A stretch of DNA of 64,000 nt from Paraescarpia echinospica (Eukaryota; Annelida; Polychaeta; Sabellida; Siboglinidae): positions 25,719,532 to 25,783,531 of the forward strand of contig CM034539.1 in NCBI GenBank assembly GCA_020002185.1, written 5' to 3'. The notes beneath the pieces are model-generated. The model was not told the DNA's origin and made no database searches. It saw only the letters and a program-made list of their open reading frames with translations. The number at the start of each line of letters is the position of its first letter. Within the stretch, counting starts at the first letter, position 1. The position numbers were made by a program, and so were the translations under genes. Below, piece by piece: positions 25,371 through 39,200 of this stretch.

Positions 25371-28300
25371 GTAATGTTTATTGTTGTGGCTGGACTGGTC
25401 ACTCTTTGGACTGGTCACTCTTGTTGACCAGTGGTCAGACTCAATAGGCCACTTGAAAACATTGGCGGTGACCAGACATCAGTCTCAAGTATGGATTTAC
25501 ATTGACTCCTAAACATAGACTTATATCCCTGTGTTATATAATGCCAACATTCTGTTATGTAACCATCCGTCGTGGCTCAACAGATTGTCAAATATATTGA
25601 ATTTGTTTCACAAAAACATGCTATTTTTCTAAAATGAGATGGTCATCAACACAGACACATACTAAACAACACCCAGAGGAATTTGTTTATAAATCTTAAG
25701 TAACATGAAACTTAGGTTTGTTTTAAAAGAACTGTGTTGTTTGTTTAGCAGAATACAGAATCCCTGATTGTACAGAAAAACAAATCTTATAAAATAAAAA
25801 AAACTTGGTTTTGGTCACTGCTGCCTGAGTAATGATTAACTTTTTATTCATACTTTCTTGTTAATATTTTGATTATTTTTTGATATGTTATTTAATAATA
25901 TATTTAGTTAGAGTGAATACTTGATGGTTATCATTATTTTAAAAGTAAAAACTTATAACAATAACATTTAATTGCTGTATATTGTAATTATTGTAGTAAT
26001 AAAAATATATACATGTATAAATCAGTTCTAATTGATGAAGTGAGTTTTTAGAGGAGGTAGAGAGTTTTGGGAGGAGGGAAGGGGCAGAGAAGGGGAGGGA
26101 GGGGGGGAAGAATTAGCATATGTAAATATTTGTAAATGCATATAAATAAATTAACTAAGATCACATAAATTGATAGTATAATATTTCAGTTAGAACAATT
26201 TAAAATCCCAGTAATAAATAACAGTAGTTGATTGATAACAAATTCTAATAGTAAAAAATGTGCATCTTCAGATCTACCATAAACTTGGTAGACTGTTCCG
26301 TGACCTTGGAGTTCTTGTACATGTTCATCCAGCTTTACTGACCAAGATCAAAAGTTGTTTCCATTCGATATACCCAATATTCACCCTTTTATGCATTCAC
26401 TCTACTTTCTGTTAGATTTGTTATCTACTCTCACCCTCTAAGGTACTTCCACAGTTTGGATCAATAATCTTTTTGGATGGAGAACCAAATTAGTGATTTT
26501 GACTGTGCTACTGGACCACATATATATTATTGAACATAGACAATCGTTAGTTTAATCATGTGAAAACTTTTTGATTGGAGGACCATATTAGTGATGAGGG
26601 CCATGCATTAATTATTGAAAAAGATTCGACAAGTGTTTGAACACAGATGATCATTAGCCCAATCATCGTGATAATTATATTTATAGATACAATATCTCCT
26701 CTCCGAAGTATTGGTCTTGAACACTTTCAAAATGCAGTCATTAATATAAAAGGTAGGTATTTACATTTCAAATCATAAACTATTAAATCCAAAACACCGC
26801 AAAAACACTTTTATCAAGATGTTCAGAACAGCAGTAAATTGTTTTAGTTTATAAAAATGCAAAGCAGAAAATCAAAGCACTCAGCCCGCGAATGTATTGT
26901 TGGCTTATCTCAGATTGGCCAAGAGTACCTGACAGTCTGAACCATGGCAAACCAGCACATATAAATAAATAATATTTCTGTACAGAATGTTGTGGTTAGG
27001 TTGGGTGAGATGTCATGCATTCCTCAGTCTTTGTTTTTTTATGTTTATTTACTCATTCGCATTTGGCACCACTTTGAAGTGAAGAAATAATTTTCTTGTA
27101 TTCACTGTTTTCATTCAGACTTGAATAGACTAAGAGCCAGTTGCCAACTTACAAATTGGTTTTAGCCACACCTGTGTGCATTGGCAGTCAATAGACATCA
27201 GAGACCGGTGGTTGATTGTATGCATGCATGATCGCCATTCTCTTAGCAGTTACATAAATGCCTGCCCTTGGCAAAATCCTGATTCCTTCACTGATACTCC
27301 GTTGGCAAATGTATAATTATCTCCAAACCCACATGTAATTGGAACACAGACATGTTTGTTGAAGTTTTGTTAATGAAATGTAATGACTTCTGCCGATCAC
27401 TGAATATGTTATCTCCGATAAAGGGAAGGTATGCTTCTTGGGGGGTTTTCATGTAATTAAAACACCCACATTATCTTAATTTCATGATCTCAAAGTGCCC
27501 CTTAATTAGTGATATTATTCTTTGAGTTTCAGTTTTTATTGCCCTAATACATTTATCATTAGAAATTGTTTAAAACTGGAATTTGACAGAATAAATCATA
27601 TTTTATGTTCATACCTTTAATTCAAACATGAAGATTTATTGGTTGTTATAGAACAAGATATTTAGTGGTCTGTGTATGTCATAAAATTTGCTTGTTGTAA
27701 TTTACTGCCAAATCATGTATTTTTTAAATATCAACAAGTGAAAAAGCACTATAGTAATATGGTTTGTATTGCTATTATTTTTAGCCAGTTATGTTATAAA
27801 TATTAATAAATTGTAAATGAAATGATGTCACAATGTCTGAAAACAGTTGTTCAGTTTACCAATTAATACATTCCCGTAAATTTGTTGAGTGAGAAATTGA
27901 ATCACCAAGGCTAGTGTGACATGTGTACCTATGTGTTCACTGAGGTAGCATGACCTTTATTTAAGTCTGTCCTAGTTTCTGTCTAGTGTGTTATCTCTGA
28001 TCAACACAAACAACAGCACAATGGCAGGGGCAGCGATCCTGTTTAGATGAACCAAGCTACTGTTTCAGTTCAGTGCGATGTATGTCACACATGTTTGATT
28101 ACTTCGGAGAAGTCATATTGTACAAGGGCAGTTCCGTGGTACTGGATGTATTTTCAGATACCTGCTATGCATAGAATATTGCATGACAAAAGCATCAGAG
28201 AAAGTACCATAACTTTTACTCTGATATATTATTGGAATTCTACTTTTGGTAGCCAAGGAAACAATTACGACATTGCTAAAGAACACGTCCCCTGTTAAAT

Positions 28301-28419
28301 AGTCATTCTACATACAATTAAATCATGCGTGGTGTTGTATTCTTCCCACAAACTACACATTTCCATACAAAGCTATATCTATCTGAAATATTGAGTTATG
28401 TAGGAGTTTGTGTAGAAGT
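25371..28419. other. No gene seen; putative HIF-alpha intron 1
   Basis: AT-rich. At 26040-26108 there is a purine run (GGAGGGAAGGGGCAG and GGGAGGGAGGGGGGG). The 83-codon frame at 28047-28298 shows no recognisable domain. Confidence 0.4.
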
Positions 28420-28548
28420 AAAGTAAAGGTAAGTTTTTATAAAGCGCAGTATCCAGTCCTCAGGACTGCTCAAAGTGCTCTACACCTTACTCCCTGGCAG
28501 ACCTGTTCAATTGAACACCATCTCGAATTCTCTGGGAAGCATTGACTA
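28420..28548 (-). mobile_element. SINE 3' fragment, inverted
   Basis: Reverse complement of the SINE tail found at 14300 and 39605: GTAAAGGTAAGTTTTTATAA, GCGCAGTATCCAGTCCTCAG and GACTGCTCAAAGTGCT. It is truncated before the tRNA-like head. Confidence 0.75.
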
Positions 28549-31319
28549 TATTCAATAAAATGTTATACACAGACGAAATGGAGAATTTGCCATGTTGGCT
28601 CTCCAGAAAGTGGAAGAACGAACATCTGTATAGTCAGAGAGTAAAATTCCACTGAATGAAAGTGTAGCAGTTTATATATAATATGTAGTCATGCTTGGCT
28701 TAAATTGGTATGTATGCAGCTGTTTAATGCAGTGTCAAATGCAGTCTGATCCTTTGACAGACATTGTTAGGCATTGACAGGTAAGCTGCATTGTAGTCAC
28801 TTACTGAAAGTACTCCCCCCATTTGTAAGCTATGCCTGTGGTCAAATTTAGGGATCGTCGCATAAGTTCACAAAATCCCAAAAATGTACAGTATTATGTA
28901 ATAGTATGGTGATGTGATGGTTTGGTCGGCACCATGAATTGCAGATAAAATAAATTACTACAGTAGTACCACCTGTTGGTTCGAACATATATTAATGCAC
29001 ATTATCACTGTTGCAGTGGGTGGGTAATGTTCTGACAACCATATCGGTTAAATCTGGTGATTACTGGCTGTAGATTTAGAAACCATTTTGTATTGCTCAA
29101 AAATCTTGTTCTACACCCTGTATTGGTGGGAGTAGGTGATGGTAAAACCAGTATGAAATACTGCTAGGTAGATGTTTTTGATTTTGCAAACTTGAGACCA
29201 TCCCTTAGCCTTCCATTGATGAAACTAGCCTTTCTTGACAGTGTGACAACTTTGGATATTTCGTCATGACAGTTGTCATGGGAGACCGTGACGTAGGTAA
29301 GCAGTAGGTGTTTACTGAACCAGGATGAAGACTGGATGCAACCACCACTTTCAGGGTGGCGACCTTGATTGTCTGTTCACGTCAAGTGTTTAACTGATGT
29401 CCGTCTTCACAGGTCAAATCAATAGTTATCTAATGAAAAACTGCCCATGCATTGGTGCATGGCTTACTAATATGTAAAGTGAAAAAACATGGCATACACC
29501 AACTTCATGCATTAGAGTCACTTTTTGCCTGATCAAAGAGTCGCTGTTCATAAAATCGTGTTAGTTTAGCCACCCAGTGATATAATTACGGTCCACGGAC
29601 AACATCCAGTATAAAAGTGAAATGGGGTAAAACATTAAAATTAAGATACCTATTTCCTTATGACGTCATTTTTGTCAAAAGACATGCAGCCTCACATTGA
29701 CGAAAATTGACTAGAAAAGTTTTTTTGTGTGTAGATAGTATGAAAAGGTGTGTCTTCTTCAAACATGTAGGAATAGATTATGAACTTGCTGCGCATCAAA
29801 AACTTCAAAAGATTTAAAAACACTCCCTGTGACGACGTTGCCTATAAATGTCAGAGTATCACCTTTGAGCAGCAGATGTAGTACCTGCCTGAAGTTTGAG
29901 AAACCTGTTTGTGTCTGTCTGTACCACTGTTTGGTTGTGTAACTCGTAGAGTCAGTGATGAGGTAAGACCAGCCAGTATTATTTACATTCATGCATCAAG
30001 AAGAGTAGACGTTTAAGAAGTCTAAAATAATTGTAAATAATTTTATTTATTTTTATTGTAACATATTTTTCATAATTTTGTGTCGTAATATAATTTGTTA
30101 TACCAGTGTTTCTTAAGGTTTCTATTTATAAATTGTGTGTAGTTTTACATTAATTAGCTTTATTGAACAGTGCTAAGCAGGATTTAGTGCTGAATAAATA
30201 TGGAATTATTTATAAGCAGAAGGAATGTTCAGGCAACTTGTCAGATAGTTTGTGATGGATAAGAACCAAGCAGCAATATTTGTTAGTTTTATGCACAAAG
30301 TTTCCTGCTAAGTTTGTGTATAATAATAATTATTATTATTAATAATCGGAACTGACTCTTTCATTTTTGTGTAATCTTATTGAGTGAATCATAAATTAGT
30401 TACTATTAACTCTATGCATGGCCTCTATTTGTGTTTGTCAGGTTCAATAAGACTAGGCCTGGCTTATAGTTTCAAGACTCTTCACTTGATGTGTTGTACT
30501 GCATCAGTTTGACATTCTCCAACAATTAGAAGAATTTCCACTCTTGCTCAGTTTTTGTGTCATGTGCTAAGTAGGTTTTGATATTACAAAGTGTGGATGA
30601 ATCATTTAATGCATGTAAGTGCTTCTAGTGATTATTGGACAAAGAAATTCCAGATGTGAGTGTATCAGTTAAGTTCAGTGAAATAATCCATTACATTACC
30701 AATCACCAGCTTTGTATGCTGAAACAGGTTATCGTTGATGGTTAAATTGCAGCCAATCTCCGGTAGTTTAGTCATTATTTCTATGGTTTGTAAATTAGAA
30801 TCAGCTTCCATCTGAACTGTGTTGTTGATGCGTCCATTTCTGAACCGCCCACTCAGTCACAGACAACCCCCCATATGAGGTAATTTGCTTGCGTCAACAT
30901 CCATAAGAATTGAAAACAGACGATGTCTATGGATTCTTTGAGCTGGAGCTTGGTGATTTGGGTGGGGTCCAATTACCTCATTCTAGCACTGTGTTGTTAA
31001 GTCTGTTATGTTCTGTTTGTCTCCCATGCTGAATACAAGGTAGACACTAACTACAGTCCCAAGTGTAGAATATAGTTTCGGCTACCCTGACAGTTATAAG
31101 CTATGATGTTTATTTCTGGATAAAAAGTTTGACATTTACATTTTGTATTACTTATCTAAGAGAACCTGCTGCAATCTGTTGACAGTGGGACAGGTTGCAT
31201 TTATTTAAACGAGATTCGCATGGGGGGATTCACAGGGGAGCTTGAAACTGGAGGCATAGATAGACATCACAAATAAATCGGCAAAGAACAGCCTGGAAAA
31301 CTGTTCTGAAGCTGGATAT
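28549..31319. other. No gene seen
   Basis: AT-rich with a palindromic AATAATTATTATTATT stretch near 30325. The minus-strand frame 29759-29992 has no recognisable features. Confidence 0.4.
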
Positions 31320-31545
31320 AAATGCATTTTTTAAATGCAAGGAGCATAGTAAACAAAAGAAGTGAACTAAACATTATGGTAGAAGATATTGACCCTCACA
31401 TAATAGGTATAACCGAATCATGGGCCACTACTGATATATGCAGAATTGGGACTGACAGGCTATGTAATGTTTAGGAAAGATAGAATAGGAAGAAGGGGAG
31501 GTGGAGTAATTTTATATATTAAAAGGAATAAAAACATCTATTGCT
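31320..31545 (+). pseudogene. CR1-like LINE, start of endonuclease domain
   Basis: Reads NARSIVNKRSELNIMVED then IIGITESWA, and after a frameshift LGLTGYVMFRKDRIGRRGGG and VILYIKRNK. NARS...K and the ITESW block (catalytic Glu) are hallmarks of the APE-type endonuclease of CR1-like elements. It is interrupted at about 31545 by the foldback repeat. The C-terminal part of the same domain reappears at 32850. Confidence 0.75.
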
Positions 31546-32136
31546 CGAATTCATGTTATATTACATCCTGCTATCTATTTCCACGTCCACCAAGCCAAAA
31601 AAATCAAAGAAATTCAATGAATTAGAAATTCCACATTTTATGGTGTGCATCCGGACATTTTCGAATATGCATATTTTTGGCGCGCTTTTCGGGATGCCGA
31701 GATGTGACGTCACTTATGACTCAAACTCACATCAGGCCGACCCTTTCCATTCATTCAGAGCATGTTTACAAGTATAGCTTTTGGGTCGAAATGAACGTCA
31801 GAACGAGTTATTGTGCAATATTCCGACGTAATACAAACACTAGTCATCATAGAGGAACAAGCAGTTATGTTACGGTTCCACATGAATCAAATTTTATTCA
31901 AAACAACGAATGCGAATGGGCCTACAAGTTGACTAGGTTTCGCCGAGCTTGGGCTCGTTTTCAGAATAATTATATCGAATGCAACCAACGGAAGATAATC
32001 TACACCAATAAACATACATAGCAAACACATATTGTATCCAGCTACATAAAGTAATGTGTATAATCTCATAATATCACTAGAATATCGATATATGAAGGAG
32101 TTGTACAATTTATCATAACAACTTAAATCAGTCAGA

Positions 32137-32236
32137 GAGTTTCCGTTGGTCCCGCTAGCTCAGTGGGTAGGCGCGTTGGTTACTTGTCATTTATTTTACA
32201 ATCGGGCGACGCCGGTTCAATCCTGACAGCATGCAA
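32137..32236 (+). repeat. tRNA-like block, left arm of foldback 1
   Basis: GGTCCCGCTAGCTCAGTGGG then TAGGCGCG is a good A-box region, and GCCGGTTCAATCCTG a B-box. The intervening T-rich part does not form a convincing anticodon arm and the acceptor stem does not close, so I call it tRNA-derived, not a tRNA gene. It could still carry a pol III promoter. Confidence 0.7.
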
Positions 32237-32665
32237 ACCTTTGATTTTCTTTTTTCTTTTTTATGCTTTCACAAAGTAATATAAACAAAATAATTTTATA
32301 CTATAATGCACTGTTTGTAAATAACTTTTATTTTTGTAGTAACTATTTATTCGCCACAAAAATGAAAATATGGTCATTATATAACGATGTTTCTAATTTT
32401 TTTTTATCTAAACAAATATACTGTAATGGATATATAATGTATTAATTGTAAATATATTGTACGGTAATATATTGTAATTATATATGTGAAAACAGATTGA
32501 GATCTGTCTGGATAAATACAATTTAGAAACATCGTTATATATAATGACCATATTTTCATTTTTGTGGCGAATAAATAATTACTACAAAAATAAAAATAAT
32601 TTTTACAAACAGTGCATTATAGTATGTGTATAGAAAATCAAAGTGTATAGAAAATCAAAGCATGC

Positions 32666-32772
32666 TGCTTTGCATGTTGTCAGGATTGAACCGGCGTCGC
32701 CCGATTGTAAAATAACTGACAAGTAACCAACGCGCCTACCCACTGAGCTAGCGGGACCAATGAAAACTCTCT
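32666..32772 (-). repeat. tRNA-like block, right arm of foldback 1
   Basis: Reverse complement of the 32137 block: CAGGATTGAACCGGCGTCGC and CCACTGAGCTAGCGGGACCA. One arm of the hairpin would present this sequence in each orientation. Confidence 0.7.
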
Positions 32773-32849
32773 GACTGATTTAAGTTGTTATGATAAATTG
32801 TACAACTCCTTCATATATCGATATATATATCAAGATATATATATGTCAA

Positions 32850-32925
32850 GATATGTGAGCCACTTGGGAGTATTGATCACAACCAGATACATTTTACCAT
32901 CAAGGTAAAATCTGGTTAGCAAAAT
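32850..32925 (+). pseudogene. CR1-like LINE, end of endonuclease domain
   Basis: Reads EPLGSIDHNQIHFTIKVKSG. The S-x-DHN block is the catalytic Asp-His motif near the C-terminus of APE-type endonucleases. About 110 residues between this and the 31320-31545 fragment are missing, replaced by the foldback element. The acceptor of HIF exon 2 follows 150 bp later. Confidence 0.65.
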
Positions 32926-33071
32926 TGTTGCTAAATGTATATCTGTATTATTTTGTTGATTGATAGTTGCTGCATATTTTACAGTTCAATATTTGTTTGT
33001 GAGTGCATTGATTTATCTGTTTGTTGTTGGGAGTTGGGACGAGTAAGTTATCCTCATCTTCTTCATTGCAG

Positions 33072-33259
33072 AAACACAGAGAAGCGGAAGGAGAAATCGC
33101 GTGATGCCGCGCGATCTCGCCGCAGTAACGAGACGGAGGTCTTCTACCAGCTGGCACACCAGCTCCCCCTACCACACAACACGAGCGCACAGCTCGACAA
33201 GGCTTCCATCATGAGGCTCGCCATCAGCCACCTCAAGCTACGTGAACTCCTCGGTGAAG
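33072..33259 (+). CDS. HIF1A: HIF-alpha exon 2: bHLH domain
   Basis: Encodes about 62 residues: the DNA-binding basic region with the pattern [12 protein letters not shown], then helix 1, loop and helix 2 ([14 protein letters not shown], then [19 protein letters not shown]). AHQLPLPHN is the HIF wording; SIM-type proteins read differently here. The exon starts after a clean pyrimidine tract and CAG at 33069-33071 and begins with the last base of a split codon (phase 2 intron before it). It ends one base into a codon at 33259, before the donor GTACTA. The upstream reading frame stays open back to 32935, but that stretch is intronic, as the acceptor and the loss of similarity show. Fragments of a CR1-like LINE lie on both sides. 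The exon is GC-richer than its surroundings, as expected for coding DNA here. Confidence 0.96.
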
Positions 33260-36200
33260 GTACTACAAACTTACAATTACTCTTGTTCCAATTAACCAAT
33301 TTTGTAGACGATTGGTTGAGTTATGCTTTTGATTTATTAAACACAACCTTGTGTGATCGATTATTGTTTTGATGACTTAAAATAATTTTGAGTGAAATGT
33401 GTATAATTACCAAATGTCCAAAACACATTGCGAAAAAGACGTCATTGTTCTAAACTGCCACGCTTATGGCATGTTTGGAAATCTCAATTTTTGAGAAAAC
33501 AAACGCACTAAATGTACAAACATCTTGGGTGCGTTCAATAATGTTCCATTGGCAATTATTACAAATATGTGTGTCCATGTTTGTCTGATTAGGTAACATG
33601 TTGTATGTTTACATCAACTGTCACCAGTGTTTCATTACTAGTGCCACTAATGATCAGACTTTTCATACAAAGGCTGCCTACAAACCGGTTATATATAATC
33701 CATTATCAATAAGTTTTACGAAACTGATTTTGGCCAAACCGGTGATCAGTTATGAAAATCAGACTGATTCCCAAAATTACAATTTTTCAAAGAGTCCTTA
33801 AATTAATCAAAGTGCTCACAAATAAAAAGTAAAGTAAATTAAAACAATTCTTAAAATCATAAAAAAATTTACAAAGCCTATAAAATGAATCAGTTCTTAA
33901 ATTAATTAAAACAAAACTATTAAAACAAGCATCAGTACAAAGTCATAAAATTCCCCACAAGACAATGTTTATAGATCTGTAGCATTGTTCAGTTCCATAA
34001 GACAATGTTCATAGATCTGTACCGTTGTTCAGTTCCATAAGACAATGCTCATAGACCTGTACCATTGTTCAGTTCCATAAGACAATGTTCATAGATCTGT
34101 ACCATTGTTCAGTTCCATAAGCCTGCACTCACCATCTCTCTACTACCCCCCATGTGTTGTGCCTTATCGATTTTCAAAACACAAGCGAATATGAATTTAG
34201 TATCACATACAACTGAAAAAAAATTGATGTGGTGTCGGTATGCAAATGAGTTACTGTAGAGGAAAGAGATATTGAATTTCAATCCCATAATCCTTCACCT
34301 CATTGACACATTTGCTGCTGAAATTGATGTTAGTTTTGCGCCGTTTAGATGAGAAGTTAAATAGCACTATTTCAACGTCATGCCGGTGCGATTGTGTTCT
34401 TGGTTTGATAGTATAAATTGGCAGCTGCCTTAGTTGTGTTCACTGCCACCGCTGTACCCACGGTCACTTGGTACAAACAAAGTAATTAAATTACCGGGTA
34501 ATTAGTTACCTCAAGATGGGTTTCTAAAAGCGAGGTCATGCTTAACAAATCTGTTTTTTTTATGGAAGATATCACTAAGTGGGTAGACGAAGGATCACCA
34601 GTAGATATCATCTACTTAGATTTTCAGAAAGCTTTTGACAAAGTGCCACATCAAAGATTACTGCTTAAACTAAAGGCCCATGGCATAGGAAATGGTTTAA
34701 TTAACTGGATAGAAAAATGGCTAATTGACAGAAGACAATGGGTAGTAGTTGATGGGGAGGCTTCAAACTGGAAATCAGTTTTGAGTGGGGTACCACAGGG
34801 ATCAGTACTGGGACCTATATTATTCTTACTATATATCAACGATTTCGACGATAATATAGCAAGCAAGCTTTTGAAATTTGCGGATGATATAAATTGCTTA
34901 GAAGGATTAAACGAAGATGTAGAATATACAATGGGAGGTTCTGTACTAAGTACTACTGTAAAAGAAAAGGGTTAACCATTAGTGCTGATGTGAAGGTTTC
35001 AGAGCAGTGCGGTATTGCCGCTTTAAAGGGAAATCAAATCCTTGGATTAATATGACAAAATATAACGTATAAGGAAAAGGAGCTAATAATACAGCTATAC
35101 AAAACAATAGTTAGGCCTCGTTTAGAATATTATATTCAACTTTCAAGCGTGGAGGCCATATCGCAGGAAGGACATAGATATGAGAGGAGAGCAACTAAAA
35201 TGATACCAAAACTAAGGGATCTTAGTTACGAAATACGCCTAAATGAATGTGGTTTGACAAAACTAGAGACCAGGAGATTGAGAGGAGATCAGATAGAAGT
35301 GTTTAAAATATTGAATGGTTATCGAAATATGGATAGAAATATTTTTTTCTCAGTTAAGAAAGATAGACGGACCAGAGGACATGAAGTTACAATAGTAAAG
35401 GAGCAGTGTAGATTAGATGTAAGAAAGTTCTCATTTTCACAAAGGACTGTAAATGAATGGAACAGATTATCTCCTGATTGTGTTGGTGCTAGTAGCGTGA
35501 ATATGTTTTAAAATAAAATCGATACATACCTTAAAAGGGTGGGATACACGTAGATAAAAAGTATTGGACTCTCGATAAGCCAAAAGGCTTCCTTGTCCAC
35601 CTGCCATCTAGAGTTAATTTTCTGGATGGCAATCTTGTTAAATCTGGTTAAATCTTATGTGGTAAATCACCTATCCTCAGGCGAGAGACAACTTTGAGAC
35701 AGTGCTAATGGCTTTGGTAAAATCCAATAATAAAAAAAATGGGACCCAGTTAAAATTGTGGAATAAATTACTTTTCATTAATTGGTAACTAATTTTCCTG
35801 TTTAGTTATATTTTGATTCTGACAATCTTGTTTGAATGTTGATTGTTTTGATTATGTAAAAGTTAATTTTGAGTCTGCTTGTGGTGTGTTTGGAATTCTA
35901 CTACTCATGGGAAGATGTAAGGCATTAATTTAATTTAAATAAACATTGTAGGGTCTTTTGTAAAAAAATATTGTGATAATTATGAATAGGTGTCCTGCAT
36001 ACATTTTCTTCAGGTTTCATCCGTTTTTTACTTTGAGAACTTGTAGGACCATCCTTAAGATAATAAAATTAATGAGAAGAAAAGGCTTCCTGTCAGTATT
36101 CTGTCAAGTCAACTGGCAAGCTGGATCCAAATCAAGTGACTTTCACAAGATTCCTCTAAGATAGAATTACTCTTTCAATCATTCTTGCATATGTCTATGC

Positions 36201-39200
36201 TGTGGCCCGTTGTTGGACAAGTACGGTGGTCAGTGAGGGAGATGTGAGGTGTACTAGGTGACACTGAGATGTCATCTTGTCACGCTCCACTGACCGCACT
36301 CAGTACATTTAGATAACATCATCGTCAACAGCGGCATAGAATGTGGCAATGACAGGTGTATATCCACATCAATGGCGATACCATCACATTTGTATGATCA
36401 CGAAATGCTCCTGTAAATAACAACTATCATGACACTATAAATTGACGTTTGTTTGTGCATCAACAAAATATGTCTATTCAGTCTCAGTTACTCAGAAAAT
36501 GTTGTATTGTGATAGGGCATTATAACAAACCGCTATCTTTAATGATTTGTACATGAAAGCAGTGGTATTTTGAGAAATATTTGCAGTTATATAACTTGCC
36601 AAGGAAGACGGGGTCAATGTTTGTTGTTTGTCTGTGTCTACCAAACATTTCTATTTAGTACCAGTTTCCAGTAGCAAGTGTTGTACTGTCATTGGCCCCT
36701 AAAACTGGAGAAAAAACTACCTTTGCAGTGGTATTTTGAAAAGAATTTGTTGTTACATAAGTTGTGGAGAACATGATAAAGGTCCACCTTTGTCAGGGCC
36801 TGGTCATTATATTTAGGCCAGCAGATTATCTGCCTGGGCTGAAGCAGCTACGTTATCTCTATGTCCAGTCTGGTAGGTCATGCTGGAACATGACACCTCA
36901 AAGTGAGGTCAATCTTTGGGTCATTTGATGGCCTACATATGGTGGCCTGCTTTGGTCAGTTTTTATTACTTATTTTGGTATTTTTAGACTCGTTCCGGGA
37001 CAGTTTTTCAGCCAGGGTTGGATTCTTTTTCAGTTGTCAATTAACTAATTAATTAAGCAGCATCATAAAAATTCAATTAGAGCACTTTGAAAATAGAAAA
37101 TCAATTACAATTGCATCGCTTTAAACATTTTATTTCTGTTACAGCATTTAAAAAAACAGCTACACTTATGGTGCTTCAAACTGTATTACAAATGTAGCAT
37201 TAACAAATCAGTTATGTTTGCCACATAAAGGGTCTGTTGCAATAGTTTACTTTTAGTCAATGGCTACACCAATATTAAATTTGGCTAAAAAAACCTTTAA
37301 ATTTAGCTAGGGAAAAAATTAGTTGGCCAAGGAAATATCAAATAACTTAACCAAATGGCTAAAAAAAGCACACTAAAATGAGCCAAAATTGTTTTATAAA
37401 GGAATATTACTTGTATCATTGCATCAATTTTGAAGTAATTGTATGAATGTTGTGGTGTTGTAGTGAATGACGTCAAGTACAGTACGACTGAGATGGCGCT
37501 ACACAGTAAGCTGGACCAGCAGTATCTGAAAGCCCTCGAAGGGTTCTTCTTGATCATTGCGAAGGAGGGAGATATTATGTATCTGTCAGAGAATGCTGCC
37601 AAGTACCTCGGACTTACACAGGTCAGTCACCTGGAATGCCTTGGATGTATCTTGTAGATAATACCATGCTGACATCACAGTAATTGTTGCTATTGGTGGC
37701 CATCATACCATTCCCACGGAAATTTTCCCAACAATTTTCATACTTTCACTGCATCTGCAGTTCTGCACTGAATTAAATATCAATTAACTGATCAGGTGTG
37801 AAATTAATAAAAGTTACATACTTTACACAGAAAAATACCCAATTCTGATAGCCGGCAGTTTTCACCTAGCCTGGTAACTGATTGTGAAATGGTGGTAAAA
37901 AAGCAACTATTTTTCCGATACAGATCTTGTGTTATAAGAGTGAGAAGTATTGTGGCGAGTCAGACTCACTGCTGCATCTGTGGGAAGAATGGTATTTCCC
38001 ACTTAGTACATTGTGTAAGTCAGCTACAGATCTATCCTCCCAAAATGGGCATGTCAGAAGAGTGTGGACCAGTTATTGGTTTCCCTTATTCCCACTTTTG
38101 GGGAGAGTAAACCTTGTGATTCTAACACTAGAACAACTGCATCAGTGGCTATCATGATAGGTTGTGTAAATACAGTTTGATGAGTACTCCAGCCAACTTT
38201 GAGTGAGAGAAGATGTTTTGTTCCACTGTTGTATCTTGTTCAATGGTGCATCAGAGTTTAACTCTTCTGCACTCTGGTGATAAGATAGGACTTGTTTCCT
38301 ATCTAAGTGGGTGAAAACACACACTGTAAAACAGCTCTTGTACCGCTTGGTCTTACTGCTTAAATATCGGACCGCTTTGCTTTCTGCAACACTGCTCGGT
38401 CATACTGCTCTTGCAACGCATTGTCATACCGCTCTGCAGTACTGCTCAGTTGTACTATGTCATACTGCTCTGCAGTACTGCTCAGTTGTACTATGTTATA
38501 CCGCTCTGCAGTACTGCTCAGTCGTACTATGTCATACCGTACTGCAGTACTGCTCAGTCGTACTATGTCATACCGTACTGCAGTACTGCTCAGTCGTACT
38601 ATGTCATACCGTACTGCAGTACTGCTCACTTGTATTATGTCATACCGCAATAGCACTGTGTAGTACAACTCGGTTGTACTGCTTTGTTATGCCACTTTTC
38701 ATTTTTGCACACCAAAAATGCAGTATTAATGTGGTCAAATCGTCCAATTATTTACTTAATTTAAGTGTTTAGTTGGATGTAGGTTTTGTGAAATAACACT
38801 AAAATGGTGTTTATTTCTGAATGATGTTGATGTTTTCACACAGTGGTCAGATGGAACCATTACTTCACCAGCCATGCCCAGCCATACACGTGTGATTGGT
38901 CAGTTATTTATTGCTACTGAAGCATCACCTACTGAGAGTTCATAACAATTTTACTGACCACACAAAATTAAGTTCTTGTAGTCCTGTACATAAATAGTAG
39001 CATGACTGTGGGTAGAAAGTCCTCTGGCTTTAGCCCAAATAAAATTATGGTTGTTGATGCAAAACTGTAGTAATTTTCCATTCTTATTCTTGTGCCATGA
39101 AGTTGGTCTGATAGGAAATGCTTTGTTGGCAGTTACTTTCAGTGCTACTCTTGCTAATCAGAGACAAGTTGAAGTGTGACTAGTTCCATGTGACAAGTGT

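Larger units (their letters stand above)
31546..32832 (+). mobile_element. Long inverted-repeat (foldback) element with tRNA-like arms, copy 1
   Basis: Sequence from about 32085 to 32430 returns inverted at about 32500-32832: CGATATATGAAGGAGTTGTA, the tRNA-like block, and ATGAAAATATGGTCATTATA. The outer 500 bp of the left arm have no partner here, but they match the full arms of copy 2 (53207-54908, opposite orientation). No protein is recognisable; a 114-codon frame at 31677 partly recurs in copy 2 but looks incidental. The right arm joins CR1-like endonuclease sequence directly. Confidence 0.78.

Noticed and set aside
31677..32021. 114-codon frame recurring in the foldback arms (also at 53227 and inverted at 54579)
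   Set aside because: Recurs because the DNA is repeated; frames are interrupted differently in each arm and show no known domain.
32935..33071. N-terminal extension of exon 2 by the open upstream frame
   Set aside because: A strong acceptor (pyrimidine tract plus CAG) lies at 33071 and the upstream residues are intron-like and hydrophobic with no HIF similarity.
38311..38772. Several overlapping repeat-protein frames on both strands
   Set aside because: By-product of the 36-bp minisatellite; mutually overlapping and without coding bias.
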